Shown: positions 36,788 through 49,000, counted from the stretch's first letter. The stretch is DNA of 64,000 nt from Schoenoplectus triqueter (GCA_964058805.1 CAXKVV010000114.1:270548-334547), one strand, 5' to 3'. Numbers and translations: made by a program. The notes: generated from the letters alone by a model not told the origin.

Positions 36788-38349
36788 TTTGGGGTTTTAG
36801 TTTTGATGCTTTTGATTTGAGGGGGGTTAATCAACGGCGGTGTCGCTGGGACTGGGAGAGGAGAGGGGGTGAGTGATAAGTTGCAGCTGGATTGGTCTGG
36901 ATCGAATCCTATCCAGTTGTACGAAATCTGCTCGAACGCACATAAAGCATTGGACTGGACGGACGAGATGATCAATTGACAAACATTTAGATGGTGTCCT
37001 GTTTTTAGAGTACATATATCATATGATGTATTAGTTAGGAACTTAGGATATTGATAGCATCATGAATTCACGATTGTGATGTGATCTGATGAGATATAGC
37101 GGATGGATATTTGCTTTTAGATTTTCAAGTTTTCTAAAATGATAATTTTCTGTGAGACAACGTTATAATAGTTGTGGTTCCGAAGTGGATGGAGTCATGA
37201 AGAAATATATTATAATAAAAGATGTTGACAATGAACCCTTTGCTTCCATGAATGAGATTTTTCAATTTACAACAATGAATCCTGAATATTAAACTCACTC
37301 AAATTGTTAAATTTAGGATTAATATTATGAGATGTAACTGAACTTTAATGTTTATTTATATTTGATCACTAAATATTCATTTTTTTTATCATTCAACTTT
37401 GATGTTTATTCATATTTGATCAATCCCATTAATTTTTTCATTCAAAAAATAATTGAAAAATTAATGAAAAAATAAATATAATATCATTTCATTTATTCAT
37501 TTTTATTTCAATAAGTTTTGACAATAAATATAATTTTATTTCAATTATTTTTGAATGAAAAAACTAACAGGCGTAACTAAATATGGATAAATATCAAAGT
37601 TTAGTGACTAAAAATAGATAAATAAAAAATCAGTGACCAAATACAGATAAACATCAAAATTCAGTGACCTGTCAGAAAAAATTAACCATTAAATTTAGAT
37701 TAAAAAATTGACAAAACTTTAGTTGATATTGAACATTTAATGTCAATACTATTTAATATTTATCTGATATAGAAACAAAAGAGACTATTTTATAACATAA
37801 ACTTAAAGAAAAATATCTCAAAAATTAAAAACTTTTTTTTTTACTCTTTTATATTTTTGTTCTTGAATTTACATTCACAAAAAAATATTTTTTTTTGTGA
37901 GGAACACAAATTTATAAATAATAGAAAACAACACTATACAATGTTATGTAGTTGTATGAAGGTATTATAGTCATTTTATACTCAAATTTATTAAAATGAA
38001 GTAAGATAAAAAGTAAATGAAATAATTAGTTTAATATTTTACAAGCAGAAAACTAGAATGCGTTGGTCAATTATCACGAGTGAAATTTCAAAGGCAAGCC
38101 ATTTCGGTTTGAACGGTTGATGTTTGATGCATGACTTGGGCTTGAACCTCCTTTTGAAGGACAAACAAAGAAGATTTGTTGGGCCTAACCCAATACAAAA
38201 ACAACGACCCAAGTTGACTGCGCTGCGCCTATCAGTATCAGCAGTGGATCAAGCAAGTCGTCCCAGAGACTCGTGCTCCTCGGTCTGACCTGTGGCAATT
38301 TAGTAAATTACCGTACGTAACGAGGTCATAATATATTAAAACAATATAC
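36788..38349. other. Divergent intergenic region, 5' side of the ClpT-like gene
   Basis: The first 200 bp form the probable promoter and 5' leader of the minus-strand ClpT-like gene and are less AT-rich. The remainder is AT-rich without recognisable genes. It separates two divergently transcribed genes, together with the two elements that follow. Confidence 0.5.
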
Positions 38350-38357
38350 ATTAGATA

Positions 38358-38975
38358 TAGGGTTATAAAAAAACCCGGATGGGTCAGACCCGACCCGCTG
38401 AACCCGTGGCCGTGACCCGTCCCGCCCCGACCCGTGATCCAACCCGTCAAACCCGTGACCCGTTAGAACCGACGGGTCTAGCACGGGCGCGGGCAAAAAA
38501 ATTTCAAAAAAACCCGTGCTAGACCCGACCCGTTTTGGACCCGTCCCGACCCGACCCGACCCGCCCAACCCGTCCCGGGAATCCGTGCAAACCCGGGAAA
38601 ATTAAAAAAAAAATTCAAAAAATTATGGAAAAAATTAATTTTTTGGTAAAAATATAAATAATTATATATTTTAAATATTCTTAATAATTATTTTTGAATT
38701 TTTCGGAAATTTTGAGAATTTATTTGAATTTTATTGGGTTATTTTTGAATTTTGAAAAAAAAAAACCTTGGACCCGACCCGACCTGCCCCACCCTTGGAC
38801 CCGACCCGCCCCGCCCCGCTGACCCGTCCGACCCGACGGGTCTAGGACGGGTCGCGGCCAAACCCCCCAAAATGGACCCGTCCCGTGAAAACCCGTTGAC
38901 CCGTCCCAACCCGTCCCGCCAAAACCCGCCGACCCGTGCAAACCCGTCCCGACCCGACCCGTTTTTAATACTCTA
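38358..38975. mobile_element. hAT-type element with tandem GACCC repeats
   Basis: 618 bp with TIR-like ends TAGGGTTATAAAAA and TAGAGTATTAAAAA and a perfect 8-bp target duplication ATTAGATA (38350-38357 and 38976-38983). Both arms are dense tandem arrays of (A)CCCGT/GACCC units; the core is AT-rich. Long Gly/Arg- or Pro/Asp-rich reading frames across it are repeat artefacts. There is no transposase. Confidence 0.9.
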
Positions 38976-39034
38976 ATTAGATAAAGCAAAGCAACCAAGC
39001 AAGCTCCACAGGACAGAAAAGGTAAGAGCAACAG

Positions 39035-39480
39035 CAATTTTTATTATTAATAATTATTATTAAATTAATATTGTTAAAAATAAGACTGAAAATAAAATTT
39101 CAAATATACGAATGGCAGCGCACCACTGCCAGCGTGCGTTTTTTTTAATGTTCTTAAAGTTCAGTTACACTCACTTGCGCCTGCGTGCGTTTTGTATATA
39201 TAAAAAGGAAACGCGCCACTGCCAGTGGCGCGTTTCAAAAAAAAACGAAACGCGCCACTGCCAGTGGCGCGTTTCGTAAAATAAAACGGAAACGCGCCAT
39301 TGGCAGTGACGCGTTTCGTAAAAAAAAAGGAAACGCGCCACTGACAGTGAAGCGTTTCATAAATTCAAACAGCGCGCCACTGCCAGTAACGCACTACCAT
39401 TCGTATATTTAAAATTTTATGTTTCTCACTCTTATTTTTAATAATATTAATTTAATAAATCATATTATTACTAAAATCTG
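39035..39480. mobile_element. Palindrome-array TIR element, copy 2
   Basis: 446 bp flanked by a perfect 9-bp target duplication GAGCAACAG (39026-39034 and 39481-39489). AT-rich TIRs of about 90 bp share TTAAATTAATATT-TTAAAAATAAGA-TGA and end with an ATATACGAATGG block. The interior is an array of six GCGCCACTGCCAGTGGCGC-type units centred near 39129, 39222, 39261, 39303, 39344 and 39383. Two are perfect: 29 bp at 39208-39236 and 31 bp at 39246-39276, each with a single central base. The 9-bp duplication suggests Mutator-superfamily mobilisation. The element ends 173 bp before the start codon of the next gene. Confidence 0.9.
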
Positions 39481-39616
39481 GAGCAACAGAGAGCGAGAAA
39501 AGGGAAGTGAAAAAAAAAAGACTAAACAAAAATTAATTTTGTAATAAGAAAGAGAGAAGCTGAATGAGTCAGTCGGGGGCAGAGAGACTAGAAGGAGAGA
39601 GAAAGTAAAGAAAAGA

Positions 39617-39651
39617 GCGAGCGAGAGCGAGAGCGAGAGAGAGAGAGAGAC
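39617..39651 (+). promoter_or_regulatory. GA-rich leader of the FAR1-like gene
   Basis: A (GAGCGA)n/(GA)n tract lies immediately 5' of the ATG at 39654. GA tracts are common in plant core promoters and leaders and are targets of BBR/BPC factors; any role here is inferred. Confidence 0.4.
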
Positions 39652-39653
39652 AT

Positions 39654-42600
39654 ATGCCGAAATCCTCCTCTCCCTCTCCGAGCATAACTCCGATGAACAT
39701 GAACCCTAACCCTAATTCTAACGCGTCTCTGCTCAAAACCCTACCTTTAACCTCGCCTCCCCCTTCCGCCGATGACTTCCTCCGCTCCTTTTCCATGGAC
39801 GACGACGACGAGGAGCCAGAGGTTCTAATTGGGCCCGATGGTAACTCTGACTACCCGTTTACCTCTCTTTTGGATGAGCCTGACCCGCCCGAATCCCTAA
39901 TTGGAGGCGATCAGAAACCCTTCAACTCTTCTTCTACTACCTCAAGTTCGTCCTTCTCACTTCCCTTCATTGATCCGACTCCCCATATCTCTTCTCAGTT
40001 TTACACCTTCAATGGAGACTCTCACGCGTTGATGATTAAGTGCATACTGGAAGGGCGACTTGCAGCTCCTGAAGAGATTCGTGTTGCAACACCGCCCTCT
40101 GTGCTTGCTTCGTGGCGCAACGTGTGGAAGGATCGGAATGAGGATACTGCTTATATCACTGCATGGAAAAGAATTCAGGTAATATTTTATTCACCGGCTG
40201 TCAATAACCAAATTTGATGGAATGTTAGCAGATAAGTATATTCGGGGCAAATGATTTTGCTGGTGTGGAATTTATATGTGCTATTTGTGATGTGTTGCTT
40301 TGTTGTTGGGCTATTCAAAACCCAATTTAAACCTATCACAACTATGAACCAATTGGAAAACATTTGATAAAGACAATTATGGTTTGGACCTTTGTACGCG
40401 TGTATGCATCGAGAGGAACCTATTTGGAGAAATTGAATGTCATGGCGTACATCCGGGTATGACGTAACATAGTTCTTATTGGAATCCCATTTGGGTTCTA
40501 TAAATGTCACTACTGCATTTATTATGCATGCAAAATTGCGGTAAGGAAAGTGTGATATAGTGAGCATGGCTATTGAAGTCAGAATAGGTACGGTTCTTTA
40601 GAGAGTGACAGTTTTCTTGCTGGATCGAAAGTTGCTTTTGGATTAGTATGCCATTTTCACAAATTATTTGTTTGTTGGTTTATGTATGGTTTGTATGATA
40701 GGAGGCATGACAGATTCCAGTTATTATGGCTTGTTGCCAAAATAGATGATGTCATTTAGACCGCAAGGAAAAGTCTGTTCCTCTTTCCACCCTCTTAGTT
40801 CATATGAGCTGAAGTGATTATAGTTGAAAAGCAGGGATAAATAAATGGAGGTTGCTATATTTTCCATTCAGTTGTTTGATGTTGTTTCCTTCTGTTGCAC
40901 CCCCAATTTGAAGGGCAACACAATATAACCTTCAGGAGGTTACTGGTGGCTCAAAGTGTAACCTCTGTTAACTTTTCTCTTCTGTTGCATATATAACTGA
41001 ACTAGACAATTTATGAAGTTTTGTTTCCCTTTCTTCCATTGCCTCCTTTACCGTCTATCCAAACTAGTTACACTAGGAAACACCCATGCCTCTTCAAACC
41101 CATCAAGTGTCTAAGCTGAAAAATTCTATTAGCAGTAGTGATGTAGCAAATTTGAGGATTTTTTTTAATGTTCTTAATCAGGCAGGTGTTTTGTATAAAG
41201 TTTAAGTATCCCCTGATTCTTCAGGATCTTTTCACAAATTGGTGTATAGTATTGTGCCATATGGTTATCAGTATGGTCTTGCAATGCGGGAATTAAAAAT
41301 CGTGTATCCTGAAATTGGAAACTTTGTTCTTAGTGTGATAAAATAATTGCTAAGTTAAACTTGCAGCCTATGGTAGACTTGCTGAGATCAGCTTCAAGAA
41401 CAAATTGGCTCTTATATAACACCTTTAAGCTGTTCCTATATTATATGTTCTTGCTGAGATTAGCTTCAAGAACAAACTGGCTCTTATATGACACCATTAA
41501 GCTGTTCCTATATTATATGTTCTTTACAAGATCTGTTGAATTTGATTTTTTTATCATGTTCTAATTTTTTAACACCCTCTCTCTCTGAATACATCATCAG
41601 GACAAGCTTAATGCCTCGGCTGACCCTTCTCCCTCGCTTTTCTTCAAAAATAACCCAGCACAGCGAGTGTCACACGTGGATCAGTGGCGTGACATTGTAA
41701 CAGGAGCCCATGCGGATCCTGACCTCCTTCGCCACCTCACCCTTAAGGATACCTTGGAGCGTATCAGACAATCCTGGACCGTGGGTGCCAAATTCTATGG
41801 TATTCCGGAATCTTTTGTCAGAGTCTGTGTCTCCTCATGTCATATCTGCAATGCCCCCTCACTCCCAAGTTCCAGCTCACCTGGCCACCCTGGAGCTGCT
41901 GCAGCCCGTACCAAGCGTCGAAGATTTGAGTACACTGAAACTCTGGATGTACCAGCAAAGGATGTCCCACGGCGGCTGCAACAACTGGCAGCAAAACATA
42001 AGGTGGTTTTGTGCATTCGTCAAAAGTACATTCGGTACAAGCCATTCATGGCTGAGGTAAAAGATTATGCATGTCACCGTGCTGGTGAGCCTGCATCGGC
42101 CTCAAGTGGCTCTGCCTCTGCTTCTTCTGGTACTGGTTTGGCTGGTAAGAAAGCGAGGGTGGTCAAGAGGGAACCATACCAGTCCAAACGGTGTGGATGT
42201 GGGTTCAGAATACGTGCCATTGTACCTATAACTAACTACAATGAGAAAGACAAGACCTTTGTGTACCAAGAGGAGGGTATTGCAGTTTTCAAACTATATG
42301 CCGTGCACTCGGGCCATGAGCCAGGCCCATTAGATGGAAGTGCTAGGATAGTGCATCGGCTGGTTGGGCATAAGGGTGCCGTTGAATTTGACCCAGATGT
42401 GTACGGGCTGGATGATAATGAACCAGGATTCATTACAGGGGATTCACATCACCTCATGATGCAACAACTGCAGGAGCTTAAAGGGGAAGTTAACAACTTG
42501 GAAGGGAAAATTGGGAAAATGCAACCAGAAATGGTGAGTCCATTAGTGAATGAGTTGTCAGATATCTTGCAGAGGATTAGGAAGTTAAGTTTAGATGCCA

Positions 42601-43130
42601 GTGTCTACAATCCTGATGAGGCGTTATTATTAGGCGCCGATACAGGAGATGTGGTTACTCCCTGGGGCACTGCTAACGGTGAGACCCATCACCACCACCA
42701 CCACCATCATCACCAGCATTTGGTAGAAAGGCATGATGAAGATATCATAGATGACGATGATGCTGATTTTGGTTCAAGTCTGGGGCCAATTGTACAGTGG
42801 GATGGGATGGTGGGGCCTAGTAGTTCCAGCTGTCACCGCCAACAGGGTCATAAGCTAACTGACAAGTGGACAATGAAAGAAGATGTTGCTGAGTTTGACG
42901 AGAAGTCAATTCTGAACTGTGGAGATGATGATGACATGGGACCTGCAATGGCGGATGAATCGAACAAATTGATAAAGCAATTTAATGAAGAATCAATGGT
43001 TTCAGACCCGAATTTGGTTGGGATGCAGGTTGATGGTTTTTATCATGCTGCCAAATGGTACGAGTCACCTCCACATGGGTTGGACCCAGGTCCAGCAGAT
43101 TTGGGTTTCAGGCATGGTGAGATAGGTTAG
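39654..43130 (+). CDS. Nuclear protein with FAR1/WRKY-GCM1-like Cys/His motif, function unknown
   Basis: Two exons, 39654-40178 and 41601-43130, with a 1,422-bp GT-AG intron at phase 0, giving 684 residues. The N-terminus is Pro/Ser-rich and acidic, followed by a VLASWRNVWKDRNEDTAYI segment (about 151-169). Exon 2 has a CX3CX2C cluster (251, 255, 258) and a basic TKRRR signal near 279-283. A possible zinc-binding module runs from DYAC (Cys333) through KRCGCGFRIRA (Cys373, Cys375) to HSGH (His411, His414). This Cys...CxC...HxxH order, with the GFRIRA stretch, resembles the FAR1-type WRKY-GCM1 fold. There follow a short coiled coil (about 463-484), a polyhistidine run, and acidic Asp-rich segments. 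No transposase catalytic domain is present. A DNA-binding regulator is plausible, but I do not recognise a named orthologue. The start choice fits the GA-rich leader and lies in an open 5' frame. Confidence 0.8.
41379..41522 (+). repeat. 72-bp tandem duplication in the intron
   Basis: Two adjacent copies of a 72-bp unit beginning TTGCTGAGAT and ending TATTATATGTTC, differing at only a few bases, lie shortly before the acceptor of the FAR1-like gene's intron. The high identity implies a recent duplication. Confidence 0.9.
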
Positions 43131-43770
43131 GAGTTGTCTAGGTAGTTTTGACAAAGTGAGAAGGTGAGGTTGTAAATTCTGTATAACAGGTCGAGAGAAG
43201 TTACATGTGACTTTGTAAACCAGATGAAGTGGGCGACCTAGCTTGTAGTTTTTTCATTTTTTAAATTATTAATTTGACTGTATTCACTCTGAGAACTGAT
43301 AGAAAGGCTGCCTATCAAATTAAAGAATGTCAATTGGTGATTTAAATATTTATAATCTGGTCTTTGCTTTAATCCCGCTGAAGCTGCAACTAACAATGTA
43401 TTTATTCTCCTCATTTCCATTGTGAAGATTTTTCATATGATTAGTCAGTATCTTACAGAAGAGGAAGATGGTCCAGCAAATTAAAAGGTACTATCTATTC
43501 ATTTTTTTTCTCTCCTGTGGTCCTGACACATGAGTTCCGCTGTAGTTTATAATTTGATCGTCTGTAATGTCCCCTCACTCATGATACACAACTGATGGAT
43601 CGGAATCTGCTGCCATAGGTAATATAATGGCAGGGCCCTGTCATAGCTTTTGAACGGTCTGATTTAATTTATACGGTCTAGATTTAGCTAATAGAGAGGG
43701 TATTTTTATTTTTTATTTAGTGGGCTCCACCTGCGGATAAAAATTCCACAACTGATAGTCAGTCAGGATA
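43131..43770. other. 3' flank of the FAR1-like gene
   Basis: Probably contains the 3' untranslated region. No further gene was recognised before the hAT element. Confidence 0.5.
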
Positions 43771-43778
43771 TTGTTGCC

Positions 43779-44434
43779 TAGGGCTGCACAAAAAAGCTCG
43801 GGCTCGTGGCTCAGCTCGGGCTCAGATCGGGCTCGAGCTAATCTGGCTCGAGCTAAAATGACTCGAGCTAATTTGGCTCGAGCTAATCTGGCTCGATAGT
43901 TAAATGAGCCGAGTTTGAGTTGGGGTCGGCTCGGCTCGTGGCTCGACTCAGCTCGAATAAAAAATAGTTTTTATAATTTTTTTTTGCCGAACTTTAATCC
44001 GATAACTCCTCTCTCATCATCTCTCATCATCTCACCGTATCAGCATCTTAAAGACGTCTCTTGCTCGCTCATAATTAGATTCGTATATCTGACTCGATAG
44101 TTTTTTGTTGGTCCATCCATTCAAATTAATGCAGCGAAGATGTCATTGAAAAAATAGTTTGTTGATATAACAATTTTGTACCAATTATCATACAAATTTT
44201 CTAGATATACTAACTTTATAGTTTATAGATGTATTAAATCTAAATATCAAATTGAGTCAACGCACATGCATTGGCTCGTGAGCCAGCTCGCGAGCTAGCT
44301 CGAATAGTAACGAGCCGAGTCTGAGCTAGGTTTTTCAGCTCGAATTGTTTCACGAGCTCGGCTCGGCTCGACTCGAATTTTCATGAGCCGAGTTTGAGTT
44401 AAGCTCGGCTCGACTCGACTCGTTTGCAGCCCTA
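43779..44434. mobile_element. hAT-type element with GGCTCGAGCT repeats
   Basis: 656 bp with perfect 10-bp TIRs TAGGGCTGCA and a perfect 8-bp target duplication TTGTTGCC (43771-43778 and 44435-44442). Both arms consist of tandem GGCTCGAGCT/GCTCGGCTCG units with an AT-rich core. No transposase frame. It is the fourth element of this architecture in the window and carries a different repeat unit from those at 24.7 and 38.4 kb. Confidence 0.92.
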
Positions 44435-44442
44435 TTGTTGCC

Positions 44443-45223
44443 ATTCCTAAAAAGTACGATCCATGGGGTTTTTAATCTTGGCCAGCAGATACACTTAAAA
44501 GGTGTGCTCCACGAAAAAAAAGGAAGAGTAGACGACGGAAGGGGAGAAAAGGGGCGATGAGAGGAATGTACCCTTGAAATCGGGGGTAACGATCGAAAAT
44601 GAATTGAAATTGTGCGTCGTTCACCTCGTTTCCCGTCCCCTCCCACCGTCTCTCCTCCTACAGTAATTATTCTGAAGCGAACAACTTATCGCTGGACAAG
44701 CCGATCAGTGTGTTCATTTCTTTTCCTCCCTTCTGCTATCGCGTTCTGGAGCACACCCTAAGTTGTTCATTTAATCGCCTTCCTTCGGGGAAAAAATATA
44801 GTTTAGGGAAGGACAAAGAGTTGGAATAATTTCTGGGGGTGTGGGGGGAATTCATATCCTCTAAAATATTTTACTGAGCAAAGCAGAGTGTTCTGATTTT
44901 AGATAAAAAAAAATTATCACTCAAATCTTCATCCCTCAAGAAAATCCCTCATGCGTTTTTCTGTACAGCAATGTGATGTTATCGTTTTTCTATCTAAATA
45001 TTTGAAACATATATATATATATGAAAATTGTATGTCAAAAAATCTTACTTTCTGAAAATCATTAAGTATAGTAAATTAATTCCAAACACAATGAAAATAA
45101 GTATACCATAAGATTATGATATAAAGATTTTATTGAGCTACTTAAATTGAAATTTGACTTGTTAGCATTTTCGGATTGAAATGCTAACAGAAGTATGCTA
45201 GACAAGCTATATATATAGAGAGA
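44443..45223. other. Intergenic, no gene recognised
   Basis: A moderately GC-rich part (44450-44770) has purine-rich stretches and an open frame without domain signature. The rest is AT-rich. Confidence 0.4.
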
Positions 45224-45545
45224 GAGTCCGACTATGGTGCTTTGCAAAGCACATGGTGTGCTTTGCGCTCTATTTTTAATTTTAAATCAGAAATGATCGA
45301 TCCAAACAGCTCAATCTAATCTCCATATCAAAATCTATTAGTAAACTAAATTTTATATTTTTTAGAATTTATTTGCTATTTTTTTGATAGGGGAAAATCG
45401 TCATTTTTGAATGAACCAGAATTCTCAGATCAAGTCATTTTCTCCTCATCAGAAAAAATAGCAAAAAATTCTAAAAAATATAAAATTTGGTTTACTAATA
45501 GATTTTTATATGAAGATTAGATTGAACGGTTCGGATCGATTATTC
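45224..45545. mobile_element. Foldback MITE family A, copy 3, right-truncated
   Basis: Follows (TA)n(GA)n and begins with the family end CTATGGTGCTTTGCAAAGCAC. It carries the internal arms ATCTAATCTCCATATCAAAA and ATATGAAGATTAGATTGAAC, then stops at about 45545 without the terminal GTGCTTTGTAAAGCACCATA-like end present in copies 1 and 2. Confidence 0.72.
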
Positions 45546-46702
45546 CATGAAATGCCAAACGGATCCTATGTTGTCATTTACTTATAGATAAATTTATTCG
45601 AAAAGTTCGAATTCTATGATAAATGCAAGTTAGATATACATTTTGGATAAGATTTAACTTCAAATTTTAGACCAAAGAACTAGCAAACTAATTAGTTTAT
45701 GTTAGGTTTATTGCTGTTTTAGATATAATATCTGGTGCTACCATAATACCATCGATGTGGCTATTTGAGGACTGAAGGATCAAATCTACCGGAGCAGAGA
45801 TATGAAGAAATTGGCTAAATATTTGTCATGTGCACCCAATGTCGTCAGAGATGGCGATCAGCAGAGAATGAATTGGCACCAATTGAGCTAAATGTTAGAG
45901 AGAGATTTGAATAATGCGATGCGCTGGTGGAGACGATGATGGAGGGATGTTGAGGGATTAAAGCCCAATTGAGAAACCAGGCCCAAACCAAATTGTGAAG
46001 AGATATTTAGATGGTTATAAACTTATAATGATCTGAAGTTTCATCTCCAATTGTATCCTTCTCGTGCTGCATATTTTATTTATCCAATTTACTGCTTTAT
46101 TTCCTTTGCAACAATTCTAGCATTTCTAATGTAGTATTCCCTTTTTGCCCAGTTTTCTTATCAATTCTTGCAATTTGAGCCGAGTTGATCTCAAATGGTT
46201 CCCAGATCAAGAGTGCATAGCGCTGTGGTATTGGAGCGAAAGCAAGTGGTGTGACCTTCAGTTTATTTTGTAATTCTATCTTTTATTTATTTTTGAATTT
46301 TCCAATGAGATTTATGGACCAATTTATTTTTTTCCTTGAAAAATTTTGAGAATCAAAAAGATAAATCAAAGACACAAAAGAGATAAAAATGTAAGTAAAT
46401 TAATTAAGTAAAACATATGTATTTGCTTACACAGGTGTAGTTCTAGGAGAAAAAAAGTTCGAATTTCCAAACATTAAATAAAGGCAAATATTGCTATGGA
46501 TCACAATCAACATGAAGTTTACTATTATTGATGGAAATAAACAGTTGTAAATATTTCTAATGCAGCTTTTTTTTGTAAAAAAAAAATATTCCATAGAAGA
46601 ATTACTCAATTTCATTTGTATCAATTTGATTTTTGAACATTTAAAAAATTGATTTTTTTTTTAAATTAGAGCTCCAATAAAACCGGACATATATTATTTT
46701 TA
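45546..46702. other. Intergenic, possible retroelement relic
   Basis: A stretch at about 45770-46260 is less AT-rich and holds short coding-like segments, including a final GCTGTGGTATTGGAGCGAAA region, but no frame could be assigned to a family. Confidence 0.3.
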
Positions 46703-47055
46703 GGGGAGGGATCCCTTGACAATGGTTATTTTGACAATCTTGACAATGAACTTTTATATAAATACTGAATAAATCTTAAAATAGAAAAAATATATATAAA
46801 TATGTTCTTTTACTTATAGATTGATAGTGTTTTAAATTTCATATAATTTCATTATCGTTTGATAGTTAATCAAAGACATTAAAATTTTATATAATTTACA
46901 ATGATTTTAATTTAAATGTCATTGATGGACTATCAATCGGTAATAAAATTGCATAAATTTTAAAATACTACCAATTTACAAGTAAAAAAAATATATCTAT
47001 AATTTTTTTTCTATTTTTTATATTTATTTAAAAGTTTATTATTAAATTCATTCTT
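46703..47055. mobile_element. MITE family B, copy 5
   Basis: The left TIR GGGGAGGGATCCCTTGACAA is well preserved. The internal arms TTTCATTATCGTTTGATAGT and GACTATCAATCGGTAATAAA pair around a centre near 46890. The right TIR is degraded (AAATTCATTCTTG), so the right limit is approximate. Confidence 0.65.
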
Positions 47056-48638
47056 GAAATTTAAATCTGTATCACTTTTATAGAAAGATGAAACACATCA
47101 CATCTATACTAATTCGTGGTTCTTAAAAAATATATTAATTCATATCTTTAGTTTTAAAAAGAGTTAAGTTAATTTTTTTTTCTGATGTATTCGGTTCTAT
47201 AAATTAGTCTTTTTAATCCAAATAACAAAAAAAAATTGTTGTAGGGCTTGGTCCTTCGGAAAGGTAGGGGACTACAATGGATTCTTTTTTTCTTTTAAAG
47301 TTGGAAGGATCAATATGGTGTAAATAAGTATTTAATAATTAATTTGGTTTTCTTTTTAAAAAGTTTAAAGAGTAGATTTTTGTGATGAATTAGAAAGAAA
47401 CAATAAGCATTATGGAAAAAAAAAATAGAAAATAGGATGGGAATTTCTTGACAATTTTGTTAGCTTTTGTTTTAAAATAACTTCAAAATTATTTTTGAAA
47501 TTTCCAAACTAGAAAAAATGATGATCATATTATATTTATAGATTGATTGTGTTTTGAATATTGATCTTGAATAGAAATCCTACAGCGATAAAGATAATCC
47601 CTATCAAAATACCAGAATTTAAGGAACATTTGATATTCCTTCGAAAACAATTGGATCTAGACAATTGCGAATTTCAAGTATTTTTTTATTGTTAATGGAA
47701 TATAATATGATACTTAAATTGAAATACAGTTTATGTATAAGGATAAGAATATGTGCTTATATATTATTTTTGTTTTAAAATCATTTAATTTATTTGAAAA
47801 GTCGTTTGAAGATTGTTAAAATTATTAGTTTCGGACGGATGCACATCCTAAAATATACTACTTATGAAAATGATTTCAATGGACTTTTTTATGATCATTT
47901 TGGGACCTTGAACTTGACTAGTTCCAAAAAGGTGTTAAATACTTAAACTAAAAAAGAAATACAATGAATAGGGAACGTTGATTTAGCGAATTTCATCGTG
48001 GTCTATGCTCTGTGCTGGTGTCAACCATGCACGATTGATTTGTGAATAGGTTTGTAAATAAAGCGGATAATATTTATTTCGATCCGCACTGTATCAAAAA
48101 AATTATCTATATCATTAATATTAAAATATTAATTATTCATATATATTACTGTATGATTTGTATTTGTAGAAAATAATACAGATACTAATATAAATTTGAC
48201 TGTATACTTTATTATCTGTACTGAAATAAAGCAAATATTATAAAATTTTATTTATAAAATAATATCAGTGTTCAGATTTTTTATTTATATATAATATTAT
48301 TATTATTATTATAAATATTAATAAATATATACATTGGACGTATTTATTATTTATATATTTATTATATAAACATTTATATTATTATATATATAATTATTAA
48401 TAATATATAATATTTTTTATTTACTATTCGCAAAATCCGTATTCGTTGAATATCTGTTTCAAATGTGTATTTATTTAAAGCGGATTTGACATTAAATCTT
48501 AATATTTGTTTAATATTCATAGTCGTATTTATATTTAACAAATAAAAAGCAGATACAAATATGATTTTAATATTATCTGTACCGAACTTATTCTATTTTT
48601 AGCCCAGAAACAAAATTTTTTTATTGTAGTTTTAATTT
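47056..48638. other. Intergenic, AT-rich
   Basis: No gene recognised. The segment from about 48040 to 48600 contains repeated AAAGCGGAT-like motifs in both orientations and could be a decayed hAT-type element, but I found neither clean ends nor a target duplication. Confidence 0.35.
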
Positions 48639-49000
48639 GGGAAGGGACCACTTGACAATCTTGACAATGGATCTCCAAAGAAATATTAAAAAAACTTAAA
48701 AATAGAAAAAAACTAATAGATATATTTTTCTACTTATAGATTTATGATGATTCAAGTTTCATGCAATTTCATTATCATTTGCTTGTCTATTAAAGACCAT
48801 CATGAAATAATTTACAACGAATTTAATTTAACGGTCTTTGATGGACTATCAAATGATAATGAAATTTTATAAAATTTAATCCATTGTCATAGAAGAATAT
48901 ATCTATAAATTTTTTTTTTATTATTTTTATTTTTTTCATATTTATTTAAAAATTCATTATTAAGATTATCAAGATAATCATTGTCAAGTGATCTCTTCCC
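48639..49000. mobile_element. MITE family B, copy 6, with 9-bp target duplication
   Basis: 362 bp with ends GGGAAGGGACCACTTGACAA and its near complement TTGTCAAGTGATCTCTTCCC. The flanks TTTTAATTT (48630-48638) and TTTTAAATT (49001-49009) match at 8 of 9. The inverted arms TTCATTATCATTTGCTTGTC and GACTATCAAATGATAATGAA meet near 48815. It lies about 810 bp upstream of the ERD7-like start codon. Confidence 0.8.

Noticed and set aside
38238..39037. Long Gly-rich or Pro-rich frames on both strands
   Set aside because: They lie within or across the hAT element at 38358-38975 and reflect its tandem repeats.
39185..39412. Reading frame with RATASGAFRKK-type repeats
   Set aside because: It translates the palindrome array of the TIR element; the repeat arises from the about 40-bp DNA unit and there is no start context or homologue.
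43798..44420. CRISPR-like or satellite array of GGCTCGAGCT units
   Set aside because: There are no unique spacers, this is a plant nuclear context, and the array is bounded by hAT TIRs and a perfect 8-bp target duplication.
48040..48610. Possible fifth hAT-type element with AAAGCGGAT motifs
   Set aside because: The ends resemble TAGG... but no target duplication or matching TIR could be shown; left as intergenic.
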